From positions 1,860,001-1,924,000 of the forward strand of contig JAWLAG010000001.1 in NCBI GenBank assembly GCA_041395505.1: DNA of 64,000 bases. The letters are read 5' to 3'. The DNA is from Steroidobacteraceae bacterium (lineage in GTDB: Bacteria; Pseudomonadota; Gammaproteobacteria; Steroidobacterales; Steroidobacteraceae). The translations under genes and the position numbers were made by a program. Below are positions 33,964 through 41,732 of this stretch, piece by piece; within the stretch, counting starts at the first letter, position 1, and each line of letters begins with the position of its first letter. A model generated the notes under the pieces. That model searched no databases. It saw only the letters and a program-made list of their open reading frames with translations, and was not told the DNA's origin.

Positions 33964-33990
33964 CGGGCTTCGATAACAACAACCAGGGGC

Positions 33991-34014
33991 TCGGCGCCAC
34001 GCAGGTGGCGCCGA
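33991..34014 (+). terminator. GC-rich hairpin between rpsA and ihfB
   Basis: A perfect 10-bp inverted repeat (TCGGCGCCAC / GTGGCGCCGA) with a 4-nt GCAG loop, 27 bp after the rpsA stop. No T-tract follows, so this is either a non-canonical terminator, a transcript-stabilising 3' end or an attenuator for ihfB. Confidence 0.5.
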
Positions 34015-34051
34015 CTCCCACTCGATCAAGCGCTTGGGGGCGGGGGGCGAG

Positions 34052-34354
34052 ATGACCAAATCGGAACTCATCGAGATTGTCGCGGCGAAGCAGAAGCATC
34101 TGCCGACCAAAGACGTTGAGCTCGCGCTCAAGCAGATACTGGAAATCATGAGCGATGCGTTGTCTACTGGCCAGCGCATCGAGATACGCGGATTTGGCAG
34201 TTTCTCCCTGCACTTTCGCCCGCCGCGGCAGGGTCGCAATCCAAAGACCGGCGAAGCGGTCGCCCTGTCCGGCAAATATGTCCCGCATTTCAAGCCTGGC
34301 AAGGACTTGCGCGAACGCGTCAACGATGGCGCAGATCGACCTATCCGCGACTGA
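34052..34354 (+). CDS. ihfB: Integration host factor subunit beta
   Basis: A 100-residue HU/IHF-family DNA-bending protein: TKSELIEIVAAKQKHLPTKDVELALK, then EIRGFGSFSLHFRPPRQGRNPKTGEAV, in which the intercalating proline of the beta arm is in RNPKTG. The position after rpsA marks it as the beta subunit. The start at 34052 gives the family N-terminus MTKSEL and has GGGGGCGAG upstream. The alpha subunit is encoded at 48.4 kb. The lapA-lapB pair usually found after ihfB is not here. Confidence 0.97.
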   Translation: MTKSELIEIVAAKQKHLPTKDVELALKQILEIMSDALSTGQRIEIRGFGSFSLHFRPPRQGRNPKTGEAVALSGKYVPHFKPGKDLRERVNDGADRPIRD

Positions 34355-34464
34355 CGCATTTCTAGCGGTTTGCGCCAAGTTCGACCGCTGCATCTCCTGG
34401 CGACCCGGCTTAGATTGATCCTGCCGGTACCGGTGCCGGACCATTACGCACGGAGGCGTATGTC

Positions 34465-34770
34465 ATGCGACGACTCATCCTGTCTTCACTGCTTTGTATT
34501 GGTGCTGCGCTCGCAAGTGCCGAACCAGTCGATATCAACAGCGCGGACGCGCCAACGATCGCGCGCGCACTTCGCGGGATCGGCACCACTCGAGCCCAGG
34601 CCATCGTGGAGTACCGCAAGAAGAATGGTCCGTTCCGTACGGCAGATGACCTGGCACTAGTGCGTGGCATTGGCCAGAAAGTCATCGACCAGAATCGCAA
34701 GGACATATTGCTCGGCCGCAGCTCCAAGCCCGCGAGTTCCGCAAGGCCAGCTCCCAAGCGCGAGAACTAG
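34465..34770 (+). CDS. Exported helix-hairpin-helix protein, ComEA-like
   Basis: A 101-residue protein. An N-terminal signal peptide (LILSSLLCIGAALASAEP, cleavage likely after ASA) is followed by VDINSADAPTIARALRGIGTTRAQAIVEYRKKNGPFRT, a paired helix-hairpin-helix DNA-binding fold of the ComEA type, with a second hairpin LALVRGIGQKVIDQN and a basic disordered tail. ComEA proteins bind incoming DNA in the periplasm during transformation; this short soluble form is widespread in Proteobacteria, and a transformation role is likely but not shown here. Confidence 0.88.
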   Translation: MRRLILSSLLCIGAALASAEPVDINSADAPTIARALRGIGTTRAQAIVEYRKKNGPFRTADDLALVRGIGQKVIDQNRKDILLGRSSKPASSARPAPKREN

Positions 34771-34787
34771 GCCTTTTCGCATATTGG

Positions 34788-34819
34788 CCGAGGCCCGCCC
34801 AGCATTTTTCGGGCCTCGG
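34788..34819 (+). terminator. Perfect hairpin after the ComEA-like gene
   Basis: CCGAGGCCCG (34788-34797) and CGGGCCTCGG (34810-34819) form a perfect 10-bp stem with a 12-nt loop. There is no T-tract after the stem; a run of five T lies in the loop. It separates the ComEA-like gene from galU and may end the upstream transcript. Confidence 0.55.
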
Positions 34820-34886
34820 TCGCTTGCGGTGCAGAATGCGACCCTTGGCACATGCGCCTGCGCCAGAACTGCATTAAAGTCACCGC

Positions 34887-35786
34887 ATGAAAAAGAAAAC
34901 CCCCGTCGATGTCGCGGTGTTTCCGGTGGCTGGGCGCGGAACGCGCTTTCTCCCAGCGACCAAGGCGAGTCCGAAGGAGATGTTGCCCATTGTCGACAAG
35001 CCGCTGATTCAGTACGCGGTCGAAGAGGCGGTCGCGGCCGGCGCACGCCGCCTCATATTCGTCACCGGTTCATCCAAGCGCGCAATCGAAGATCACTTCG
35101 ATGTCGACCAACAGCTCGAAGACGCGCTGCTGGCACAGGGCAAGCACGATCTCGTTGCGCAGGTGCGTAGTGTGCTGCCAAGAGATGTGACCTGCATTTA
35201 TATTCGCCAACCCGCGCCTTTGGGTCTGGGGCACGCGGTGCTTTGCGCACGGCCGGCTGTTGGCGATGCCCCATTTTTTGTGCACCTCGCCGACGACCTG
35301 ATCGACTCACGCGTCTCCTGCTTGAAGCAAATGGCCGCCCTCCATGCAAGGGTAGGCGGAAGCGTGCTCGGAGTCGAAGATGTCCCGCGCAGCAGTACCG
35401 ACAAGTACGGCATCGTGGCGACCGGTCGAGTGAAGGGTAGCGCGGCACGAGTCGAACGTATCGTCGAAAAGCCCAGGCCCAAGGATGCCCCGTCGACGCT
35501 TGCGGTTGTCGGTCGCTATCTGCTCGCGCCGCGAGTCTTTCATCATCTTGCCAAGATCGGCAAAGGCGCAGGTGGCGAGATTCAGCTCACGGATGGTATC
35601 GCTGCGCTCATGGCGGAGCAGGATGTCTGGGCATACCGATTCAAAGGCAAGCGCTACGACTGTGGCAGCAAGCTCGGCTACCTGCAGGCAACCGTCGAGT
35701 ATGGACTCAAGCACGCCTCGCTAGGCCGGGATTTTGCCGGCTATCTCGATCAGCTGACACATAAACGCAGATCATCCGCGCGCTAG
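34887..35786 (+). CDS. galU: UTP-glucose-1-phosphate uridylyltransferase
   Basis: A 299-residue nucleotidyltransferase that makes UDP-glucose for envelope polysaccharides. The nucleotide-binding signature is FPVAGRGTRFLPATKASPKEM, followed by IVDKPLIQYAVEEAVAAG, RQPAPLGLGHAVLCARP, FFVHLADDLID and the EKPRPKDAPSTLAVVGRYLL region. The length is normal. It provides the link between glucose-1-phosphate (a product of GlgP) and UDP-sugars. Its 3' end overlaps the convergent oxidoreductase gene by 4 bp. Confidence 0.96.
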   Translation: MKKKTPVDVAVFPVAGRGTRFLPATKASPKEMLPIVDKPLIQYAVEEAVAAGARRLIFVTGSSKRAIEDHFDVDQQLEDALLAQGKHDLVAQVRSVLPRDVTCIYIRQPAPLGLGHAVLCARPAVGDAPFFVHLADDLIDSRVSCLKQMAALHARVGGSVLGVEDVPRSSTDKYGIVATGRVKGSAARVERIVEKPRPKDAPSTLAVVGRYLLAPRVFHHLAKIGKGAGGEIQLTDGIAALMAEQDVWAYRFKGKRYDCGSKLGYLQATVEYGLKHASLGRDFAGYLDQLTHKRRSSAR

Positions 35787-36547
35787 ATGCCTGCGTACCA
35801 CTCATAGCCAATCTTGTCCTCCCAATAGCCGCCACGACCCGCTCCGATGTCCTTGAGACTGTCGACCAGCTGCAGGCGCATGACATACTTCGCCTGCTTG
35901 TAGCCAAGCTGGCGCTCAACGCGCAATCGCAGCGGCGCGCCATTGCCAACCGGCAGACGCTGACCATTCAGGCTGTGGGCCAATATCGTTTGCGGATGGT
36001 AGGCATCGACCATGTCGATGCTCTCGTAGTACATGGTGCCGCGAAAGTCGTCGGCGCAATGTAAAACGACGTACCGGGCGCTTGGCCGAGGGCGTGCGGC
36101 GTCGAGAAGAACCTTCATGGCTACGCCCGTCCATTGACCGATTGCGCTCCAACCTTCCACGCAGTCATGACGCGTTATCTGCGTGCGCTGCGGCAACCGG
36201 AGAAGATCCGCAAGGCTGACACGGACGGGCGCGTCTACCGAACCGTCGACAACCAGACGCCAATTGACGAAGCGCTCACTGAGGTGGCGTTGATATTCGG
36301 GCGCAGCTGGCATGGTATTGCCATTGGTGCGAAATACGGGCGACAAATCCGACAACGAAAATTCGCGGGCAAGCGCATTGCGATTTGTGATCAGCCGCTG
36401 TGCACGGTAGGTGAGTCCCTCTGCGGAATACAGTAGCGTTCTGCCTGCCGACGAATTGCCAATACGATCGCAGCCCGCGACGGCCAGACTGCTGGCTCCC
36501 GCAATCATGGACCGAACGAGCGTACGCCGGGAGTACAAGCGGTTCAT
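35783..36547 (-). CDS. Exported molybdopterin-dependent oxidoreductase (sulfite oxidase/MsrP-like)
   Basis: A 254-residue protein with an N-terminal twin-arginine motif (SRRTLVRSM, Arg7-Arg8) and a lipobox-like AVAGC (Cys26), so it is probably exported folded by Tat and may be lipid-anchored. The sulfite-oxidase fold shows VNWRLVVDGSVDAPVRVSL, the molybdenum ligand Cys129 in RHDCVEGWSAIGQWTG, and GAPLRLRVERQLGYKQAKYV. It is smaller than MsrP (~330). The next gene, overlapping by 4 bp, encodes a cytochrome b that probably carries its electrons. Substrate unknown. Confidence 0.87.
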   Translation of the reverse strand: MNRLYSRRTLVRSMIAGASSLAVAGCDRIGNSSAGRTLLYSAEGLTYRAQRLITNRNALAREFSLSDLSPVFRTNGNTMPAAPEYQRHLSERFVNWRLVVDGSVDAPVRVSLADLLRLPQRTQITRHDCVEGWSAIGQWTGVAMKVLLDAARPRPSARYVVLHCADDFRGTMYYESIDMVDAYHPQTILAHSLNGQRLPVGNGAPLRLRVERQLGYKQAKYVMRLQLVDSLKDIGAGRGGYWEDKIGYEWYAGI

Positions 36548-37371
36548 GGTTTTCGCTCCTTTGGCAAGCGGTAATTCCCGGTGATCATCGAGCGAATCTC
36601 GTTGAACGGACCAGCGAGTAAGACCATCAGTAGATGCACCACCACGAACAGAACCATCAAGAGCGCTCCCATGAAATGCAGACTACGGGCACTCTGGCGC
36701 CCGCCAAATACGTCGAGCAACCAGGGCCACGCCGCATTCAACCCCGGCGACATGGTCATGCCGGTCAGCACCAGAACGGGCAAAAGCAGCACCAGCACTG
36801 CCAGGTAGGCGAGTTTTTGCAGTATGTTGTAACGCAGGGCCGCCGCACCGGTGGGAAAGCGTAGCAACGCGTGTTGTTTGATGTCGTGCCAGAGGTGGCG
36901 CGGATGCAATTCGCTGGCTCGCGGTGACAGGTCGCGAATCATGTGACGGTTTGCGAGGCTCCACGCGAGATACGCGGCAAGTGAGATTCCCAGCAACCAC
37001 GCAAAGAAAATATGCCACCGTCGAGCGAGCGCAAGATTGTACCTGGACGGAATAGTCGCCCAGCCCGGGAATGCGCGTCGTTGAACGTTGCCGTCTGAAT
37101 CGCGCCAATTACCGAGCAAGCCCGTGGTTTCGATGCGCCAGTCGCCGATGCGCAGATTGCCCGATGTGGGGCTGCTCGAGATTTCCAGGAAGGCGGCATC
37201 CTGATTCGCTCCGAACTGACCCCAGTAAAGGCGCGGATGGGCGTTGAAAATCGTGAGACCGCTCATCAGCAGGATGACGACGGCGAAGGCGTTCAGCCAG
37301 TGCCATAGTCTCGTCGAACGGCGGTGCCGCTTGGCCAGTTCTCCGCCGCGCGATGTCGACTCGGGCGTCAC
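36544..37371 (-). CDS. Membrane cytochrome b (b561/NiFe-hydrogenase cytochrome b type)
   Basis: A 275-residue protein with about four transmembrane helices: WHWLNAFAVVILLMSGLTIF, WHIFFAWLLGISLAAYLAWSL, KLAYLAVLVLLLPVLVLTGMTM and RSLHFMGALLMVLFVVVHLLMVLL. The histidines in STRLWHWLNA, RRWHIFF, SLHFMG and VVHLLM are candidates for two heme b groups. A basic cytoplasmic N-terminus precedes helix 1. The GTG at 37371 has AGGAG eight bases upstream. It is the first gene of a two-gene unit with the molybdopterin protein and likely exchanges electrons between it and the quinone pool. Confidence 0.85.
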   Translation of the reverse strand: MTPESTSRGGELAKRHRRSTRLWHWLNAFAVVILLMSGLTIFNAHPRLYWGQFGANQDAAFLEISSSPTSGNLRIGDWRIETTGLLGNWRDSDGNVQRRAFPGWATIPSRYNLALARRWHIFFAWLLGISLAAYLAWSLANRHMIRDLSPRASELHPRHLWHDIKQHALLRFPTGAAALRYNILQKLAYLAVLVLLLPVLVLTGMTMSPGLNAAWPWLLDVFGGRQSARSLHFMGALLMVLFVVVHLLMVLLAGPFNEIRSMITGNYRLPKERKP

Positions 37372-37463
37372 GGACTCACTCCTGCACGCAGTTGCAACTG
37401 CCGCTTGATGGCGCTAGGAAGTTACATATTGTAGGGTCAGCGGACGGCAAACTCCAGCGAGCT

Positions 37464-37477
37464 GGCGCCTTGGCGCC
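37464..37477. repeat. Tandem palindromic GGCGCC pair upstream of the ECF sigma gene
   Basis: GGCGCC is present twice, separated by TT, so the 14 bp read as both a direct and an inverted repeat. It lies in the 159-bp gap between the divergent cytochrome b and sigma-factor genes and could be a binding site or a small hairpin. No partner protein can be assigned. Confidence 0.35.
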
Positions 37478-37530
37478 GTGAATGTCATATACGAGGGCAT
37501 TGCCGGACACCAAGGTTTCATGGAGACCCC

Positions 37531-38058
37531 GTGCGCGAGGAACAACCGCTCGCTGCCAATCCGTTGCTGACGCTGCGCGATCTGCGTGCCCTGCACGCAG
37601 CGGCATACGGTTGGGCCAGGCGCTGCTGTCATGGTGATGCGGAGGATGCTGCCGATGTTCTGCAGACGACTTATTTGTATATCCTGGACGGTCGGGCGCG
37701 ATTTTCCGGTCGATCGAGTCTGCGCACCTGGCTATTCGGCGTCCTGCGCAACATTGCCCGGCAATCGCTGCGTCGAAGATTGCGCGCCGCCGCGATCGGC
37801 TGGCGCATGCCGGCAGAATCAATCGAGGAAGGTCCGGACAGCTGCGCGGATGCATCCGACGCGCGCCACGTGTGGCGCCATTGGATGCGATTGCCCCGGC
37901 GACAACGCGAGGTATTGGAACTGGTCTTCTATCGGGACTTCACGCTCGACGAAGTCGCAGCCATTATCGGTATCTCGCCCGGTAGTGCCCGTGTGCACTA
38001 CGAACGAGGCAAGGCGCGATTGCGGCGTCTCCTGGCGCAGCGCAATGGCGAGGGCTAG
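37531..38058 (+). CDS. RNA polymerase sigma factor, ECF type
   Basis: A 175-residue sigma-70-family factor with only regions 2 and 4. Region 2: RCCHGDAEDAADVLQTTYLYIL and FSGRSSLRTWLFGVLRNIARQSLRRR; region 4: LPRRQREVLELVFYRDFTLDEVAAIIGISPGSARVHYERGKARLRRLL. The GTG at 37531 has GGAG seven bases upstream. It is followed after 3 bp by a small membrane protein and then a Spy/CpxP-like periplasmic protein, so it probably responds to an envelope or metal signal. The ECF group cannot be assigned by eye. Confidence 0.92.
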   Translation: MREEQPLAANPLLTLRDLRALHAAAYGWARRCCHGDAEDAADVLQTTYLYILDGRARFSGRSSLRTWLFGVLRNIARQSLRRRLRAAAIGWRMPAESIEEGPDSCADASDARHVWRHWMRLPRRQREVLELVFYRDFTLDEVAAIIGISPGSARVHYERGKARLRRLLAQRNGEG

Positions 38059-38061
38059 CCA

Positions 38062-38439
38062 ATGGGCGAACCAATGACCGACATGCAGCTTGGCGCGAGA
38101 ATTCGTGCCGCCTTGGCTGCGTCTGAGCGCGGGATCAGGACGCCAGGTTTCGACGCCATGCTTGCCGATGCCCGCCCCGAGCGTCCGCCCGTGTCGCGCA
38201 AGGTTGCATGGGCAGCCGCTGCACTGCTCGCGGTAGCACTGGGATGGCTGCTGTTGCCCGGAACCCGCGCCGATCGGGTCGCGATCGAGCTGCGCGATCC
38301 CATGCTGGCGCAAACCCGATCGCCCATGGATTTGTGGAGGGCGCCCACCGATTCATTGCTCGACGTGTACGCCTATCAACCGCCTTCGCCACTAGATCTC
38401 GGAGCCATTCCGAACCCATTCCTGGAGTCAGTATTGTGA
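38062..38439 (+). CDS. Small single-pass membrane protein, candidate anti-sigma factor
   Basis: A 125-residue protein I do not recognise by family. Residues 1-47 are hydrophilic (RIRAALAASERGIRTPGFDAM), a transmembrane helix covers about 48-66 (VAWAAAALLAVALGWLLLP), and the last ~55 residues should be periplasmic. The position directly after an ECF sigma gene (3-bp gap) and the topology fit a short anti-sigma factor of the CnrY kind, but no ZAS zinc motif is present. The stop overlaps the GTG of the next gene by 4 bp. Confidence 0.7.
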   Translation: MGEPMTDMQLGARIRAALAASERGIRTPGFDAMLADARPERPPVSRKVAWAAAALLAVALGWLLLPGTRADRVAIELRDPMLAQTRSPMDLWRAPTDSLLDVYAYQPPSPLDLGAIPNPFLESVL

Positions 38440-38879
38440 AGCCAACTCAAGTGATTCTCTATCTGGTAACGCCATGCATCCTTACGGCACTCGCCGCAAT
38501 TGCGGTGGCTGCGGACACGCCAAAAGACGACTGGATGCTCGGTCGTTTGTTCGCGCCGGACTTCATCCTGCAACATCGCGGCGAGCTGCACCTGACGGAT
38601 GCCCAACGCAGTGCGCTGCGCAAAAAACTGATCGCAGTACAGGCCAAATCCTCGGAGATCGATTTCGAACTCCTTGACAGTGGCACGGAATTGCAGGCCA
38701 GCCTCGAGAAGCATCCAGTCGATTCAGCCTTGGCACTTGCCCAGGCGGACAAGGTGGTGACTGCGGAGAATCGCAAGAAACTTCTCTATCTCGAGATGCT
38801 GATCGAAATCAAGAACATGCTGACCGATGAGCAGGTGCGGGCGGCGCGCGATCTTACGCTGGCGCAGTCAGGGAAATAA
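38436..38879 (+). CDS. Periplasmic Spy/CpxP-like protein (candidate stress or metal sensor)
   Basis: A 147-residue protein from the GTG at 38436. A signal peptide (VILYLVTPCILTALAAIAVAADT) is followed by a helical domain with two LTxxQ motifs, LTDAQRSALRKKL and LTDEQVRAARDL, the signature of Spy, CpxP and CnrX/ZraP relatives. Methionine and histidine are few (APDFILQHRGELHL). With the preceding sigma and membrane-protein genes it makes a three-gene unit; it could hold or sense misfolded protein or metal in the periplasm. The chosen start overlaps the upstream stop, indicating coupling. Confidence 0.8.
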   Translation: MKPTQVILYLVTPCILTALAAIAVAADTPKDDWMLGRLFAPDFILQHRGELHLTDAQRSALRKKLIAVQAKSSEIDFELLDSGTELQASLEKHPVDSALALAQADKVVTAENRKKLLYLEMLIEIKNMLTDEQVRAARDLTLAQSGK

Positions 38880-38889
38880 CGCGACACGG

Positions 38890-38965
38890 TGGCTCCCCGG
38901 GTTGGACTCGAACCAACGACCAACGGATTAACAGTCCGACGCTCTACCGACTGAGCTACCGGGGA
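38890..38965 (-). tRNA. tRNA-Asn (anticodon GTT)
   Basis: A 76-nt cloverleaf with a 7-bp acceptor (TCCCCGG/CCGGGGA), D arm GCTCAGTCGGTAGAGC, anticodon stem with loop containing GTT, T arm GGTTCGAGTCC, discriminator G and an encoded CCA. Confidence 0.97.
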
Positions 38966-38985
38966 ACTAGGCGGGAAAGGCGCGG

Positions 38986-39014
38986 ATTTTCAGCAATGCG
39001 CCGCCGCGAGTCAA
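38986..39014 (-). promoter_or_regulatory. Promoter of tRNA-Asn
   Basis: On the minus strand TTGACT (39009-39014, 5 of 6 matches) and GAAAAT (38986-38991, 4 of 6) are separated by 17 bp and followed by a GC-rich stretch (CCGCGCC) like the discriminators of stringently controlled tRNA promoters. Confidence 0.6.
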
Positions 39015-39061
39015 GCGACAGGCGCAGCAATGTGATGAATGCGCGTACTATTCCACTCTAA

Positions 39062-41104
39062 GTGAAAGAACAGCGCACATTCCAGTTGCAGTCGAATTAC
39101 TCCCCGGCCGGCGACCAGCCGCAGGCGATTGCAGCGCTGATCGAGGGCCTGGCGAGTGGTCTCGCCCACCAGACACTCCTCGGTGTCACCGGGTCGGGCA
39201 AGACCTACACCATTGCGAATGTTATTGCTGCGGTGCAGAGGCCGGCGCTCGTTCTGGCGCACAACAAGACACTGGCTGCGCAATTGTACGGAGAGTTTCG
39301 CGAATTCTTTCCCAACAACGCCGTCGAGTATTTCGTTTCCTATTACGACTACTACCAACCCGAAGCCTATGTGCCGGCGAGCGACACCTATATCGAGAAG
39401 GATGCGTCGATAAACGATCACATCGAGCAAATGCGACTGTCGGCAACCAAGTCCCTGCTCGAGCGTTCCGACTCCATTATCGTCGCCACAGTGTCTTCCA
39501 TCTACGGATTGGGCGACCCCCAGGCCTATTTGGCCATGGTCCTGCATCTGCAGAGGGGCGAGGCCCTGGATCAGCGCCGACTGTTACGTCGCCTGGCCGA
39601 CATGCAATACACGCGCAATGAACTTGACCTGACAGCCGGTTGTTATCGTGTGCGGGGCGATGTCATCGACATCTTTCCGGCGGAGTCCGAACGGGAGGGC
39701 GTCCGGGTGGAGCTGTTCGACGACACCATCGAAACGCTGTCTCTTTTCGATCCGTTGACCGGCGAAGTGTTGCGCAAGTTGCCCCGTTACACGGTCTATC
39801 CCGGATCGCATTACGTGACTCCGCGCGAGCGCATTCTTCAGGCGGTCGAGCAGATCAAGGGTGAGTTGGCGGTTCGTTTGAAGGAGTTGCGCGCTGCGAG
39901 CAAGTTGGTCGAGGCGCAGCGCCTTGAGCAGCGTACGCTGTTCGATATGGAGATGATGCAGGAAGTCGGTTATTGCGCGGGCATCGAGAACTATTCGCGC
40001 TACCTGTCCGGACGCGAATCCGGTGAGCCGCCACCCTGTTTGTTCGACTATCTGCCGCAGAACGCGTTGCTGGTGGTCGACGAGAGCCACCAGACGATCC
40101 CGCAACTTGGCGCAATGTACCGGGGCGATCGTTCGCGCAAGGAAACGCTGGTGGAGTATGGCTTTCGACTGCCGTCGGCCCTTGACAATCGCCCCCTGAA
40201 ATTCGAAGAGTGGGAATCCCTGGCGCCGCAGATGATTTTTGTCTCTGCAACCCCGGGTGGCTACGAAGCGCGTCATGCCGGACAGGTGGTCGAGCTGGTG
40301 GCCCGGCCGACCGGACTGCTCGATCCGCAGGTCAGCGTTCGACCGGTGGCAACTCAGGTCGACGATGTGCTCTCGGAGATCAACCACTGCGTCAATCGCG
40401 GCGAACGTGTGCTCATAACTACACTGACCAAGCGCATGGCCGAGGATCTGACCGAGTACCTGCACGATCACGGCATTCGAGTTCGCTATCTTCACTCTGA
40501 CGTCGAGACCGTGGAGCGAGTGGAAATCATCCGCGACCTGCGACTGGGCCGGTTCGATGTACTGGTGGGTATCAATCTCCTGCGCGAGGGACTGGACATG
40601 CCCGAGGTGGCATTGGTTGCCATTCTCGATGCCGACAAGGAAGGCTTTCTGCGCTCGGACAATTCCCTCATCCAGACGATCGGGCGCGCGGCCCGCAATA
40701 TTCACGGCCGTGCCATCCTGTACGCGGATCGAATCACCGGTTCGATGAAAAGGGCGATCGAAGAGACAGAGCGTCGACGCAGCAAGCAGCAGCAGTTCAA
40801 CGAGGCTCACGGGATCGAGCCGCGCGGAATCGTCAAGGCGGTCACGGACGTCATGGAAGGGGCGCGCTCGGAGGGCAAGCGCGGCCGGGATAGTGCAGCC
40901 AGTCGTTCGCGAAAGTCGGGCGATTCGACTGGCACGGTCGCGCACCTTGGGCCGGAGCAGGTCGCGCGACGCGTCAAGGAGCTGGAATCGGCGATGCTCA
41001 AGGCGGCGCGCAACCTCGAGTTCGAGCGTGCGGCGCAATTGCGGGACGAAATCGCGGCGCTGAAACGCTCGGGTTTCGGCCCAGACGGGCGGCTTGCCGG
41101 CTGA
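39062..41104 (+). CDS. uvrB: Excinuclease ABC subunit B
   Basis: A 680-residue helicase-like damage-recognition protein of nucleotide excision repair. Walker A is GVTGSGKTYTIANVIA, the beta-hairpin is FVSYYDYYQPEAYVPASDTYIEKD, Walker B is LLVVDESHQT, and helicase motifs V-VI include LREGLDMPEVALVAILDADKEGFLRS and QTIGRAARN. A C-terminal UVR domain (VKELESAMLKAARNLEFERAAQLRDEI) binds UvrC. The start is GTG at 39062. No clear LexA box is visible upstream. Confidence 0.98.
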   Translation: MKEQRTFQLQSNYSPAGDQPQAIAALIEGLASGLAHQTLLGVTGSGKTYTIANVIAAVQRPALVLAHNKTLAAQLYGEFREFFPNNAVEYFVSYYDYYQPEAYVPASDTYIEKDASINDHIEQMRLSATKSLLERSDSIIVATVSSIYGLGDPQAYLAMVLHLQRGEALDQRRLLRRLADMQYTRNELDLTAGCYRVRGDVIDIFPAESEREGVRVELFDDTIETLSLFDPLTGEVLRKLPRYTVYPGSHYVTPRERILQAVEQIKGELAVRLKELRAASKLVEAQRLEQRTLFDMEMMQEVGYCAGIENYSRYLSGRESGEPPPCLFDYLPQNALLVVDESHQTIPQLGAMYRGDRSRKETLVEYGFRLPSALDNRPLKFEEWESLAPQMIFVSATPGGYEARHAGQVVELVARPTGLLDPQVSVRPVATQVDDVLSEINHCVNRGERVLITTLTKRMAEDLTEYLHDHGIRVRYLHSDVETVERVEIIRDLRLGRFDVLVGINLLREGLDMPEVALVAILDADKEGFLRSDNSLIQTIGRAARNIHGRAILYADRITGSMKRAIEETERRRSKQQQFNEAHGIEPRGIVKAVTDVMEGARSEGKRGRDSAASRSRKSGDSTGTVAHLGPEQVARRVKELESAMLKAARNLEFERAAQLRDEIAALKRSGFGPDGRLAG

Positions 41105-41129
41105 CGTTCGCTACGCCAAACTGTCCGCC

Positions 41130-41342
41130 ATGGATGTATTCGAGAAAATCAGCTATACGATCCTGGGCATATTGGCGCTGCTTTGGTTGGCAGCGATCGT
41201 GGCCGGCATGGTGGCTGCATTGCCGTTTGGCCTGATCGGCCTCGCTGTCCTGCTTGCGGTCGGACTGCTTCTCATCAAGGTCATCAAGGAGCGCCTCAGC
41301 AATAGCGAGGACAACTACTACGACAAAGAAGTGGACAAGTAA
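41130..41342 (+). CDS. Small membrane protein of unknown function
   Basis: A 70-residue protein with two closely spaced hydrophobic helices (ISYTILGILALLWLAAIVAGMV and ALPFGLIGLAVLLAVGLLLIKVI) and a short acidic C-terminal tail ending NYYDKEVDK. I do not recognise the family with confidence. It lies between uvrB and a YbjQ-like gene, and its stop shares one base with the ATG of the latter, so the two are probably translated together. An in-frame ATG at 41094 would lie within uvrB. Confidence 0.75.
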   Translation: MDVFEKISYTILGILALLWLAAIVAGMVAALPFGLIGLAVLLAVGLLLIKVIKERLSNSEDNYYDKEVDK

Positions 41343-41662
41343 TGCTAGTGACGACCCAGGATCTTTTTGCAGACTATCAAATCACTGCGACGCTGGGATT
41401 AGTGCGAGGCAACACCGTGCGCTCGCGCCACATTGGCAAGGACATCGTGGCGGGTCTGCGCAGCATCGTGGGTGGCGAGATCCCCGAATACACCAAAATG
41501 CTCGCCGAGGCGCGCGAACAGGCGCTCGACCGCATGCAGGCCCAGGCCCGCAAACTCGGGGCAGATGGTATTGTCACTGTGCGCTTTGTAACGTCGACTA
41601 TTCTGGGTGGTGCCGCCGAATTGCTGGCTTTCGGCACGGCGGTCAAACTGGCGAGGCGCTAA
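41342..41662 (+). CDS. YbjQ/UPF0145-family protein
   Basis: A 106-residue protein of the YbjQ (UPF0145, heavy-metal-binding domain) family, recognisable from LGLVRGNTVRSRHIGKDI, IVGGEIPEYTKMLAEAREQALDRM and the last strand LGADGIVTVRFVTS. Members form beta-rich pentamers; metal binding is suggested by family name rather than firm biochemistry. It is coupled to the preceding small membrane protein (TAATG overlap). Confidence 0.9.
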   Translation: MLVTTQDLFADYQITATLGLVRGNTVRSRHIGKDIVAGLRSIVGGEIPEYTKMLAEAREQALDRMQAQARKLGADGIVTVRFVTSTILGGAAELLAFGTAVKLARR

Positions 41663-41732
41663 CCCTTTGTTTTTCTGTGGAATACCTTGCCACCTGCGGC
41701 AGCCTCTAGTATCTTTCGCGGCCCTCGGGGAC

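Noticed and set aside
32791..34359. A 522-codon open frame antisense to rpsA and ihfB
   Set aside because: Both sense genes are certain, and the repeated S1 domains make the antisense frame look repetitive. No independent support.
39584..41038. A 484-codon open frame antisense to uvrB
   Set aside because: Shadow of a highly conserved gene; no recognisable domain.
41687..41712. TTGCCA and TAGTAT upstream of tRNA-Val as a sigma-70 promoter
   Set aside because: Spacing is 14 bp, too short for a standard promoter. The -10 alone is mentioned with the tRNA.
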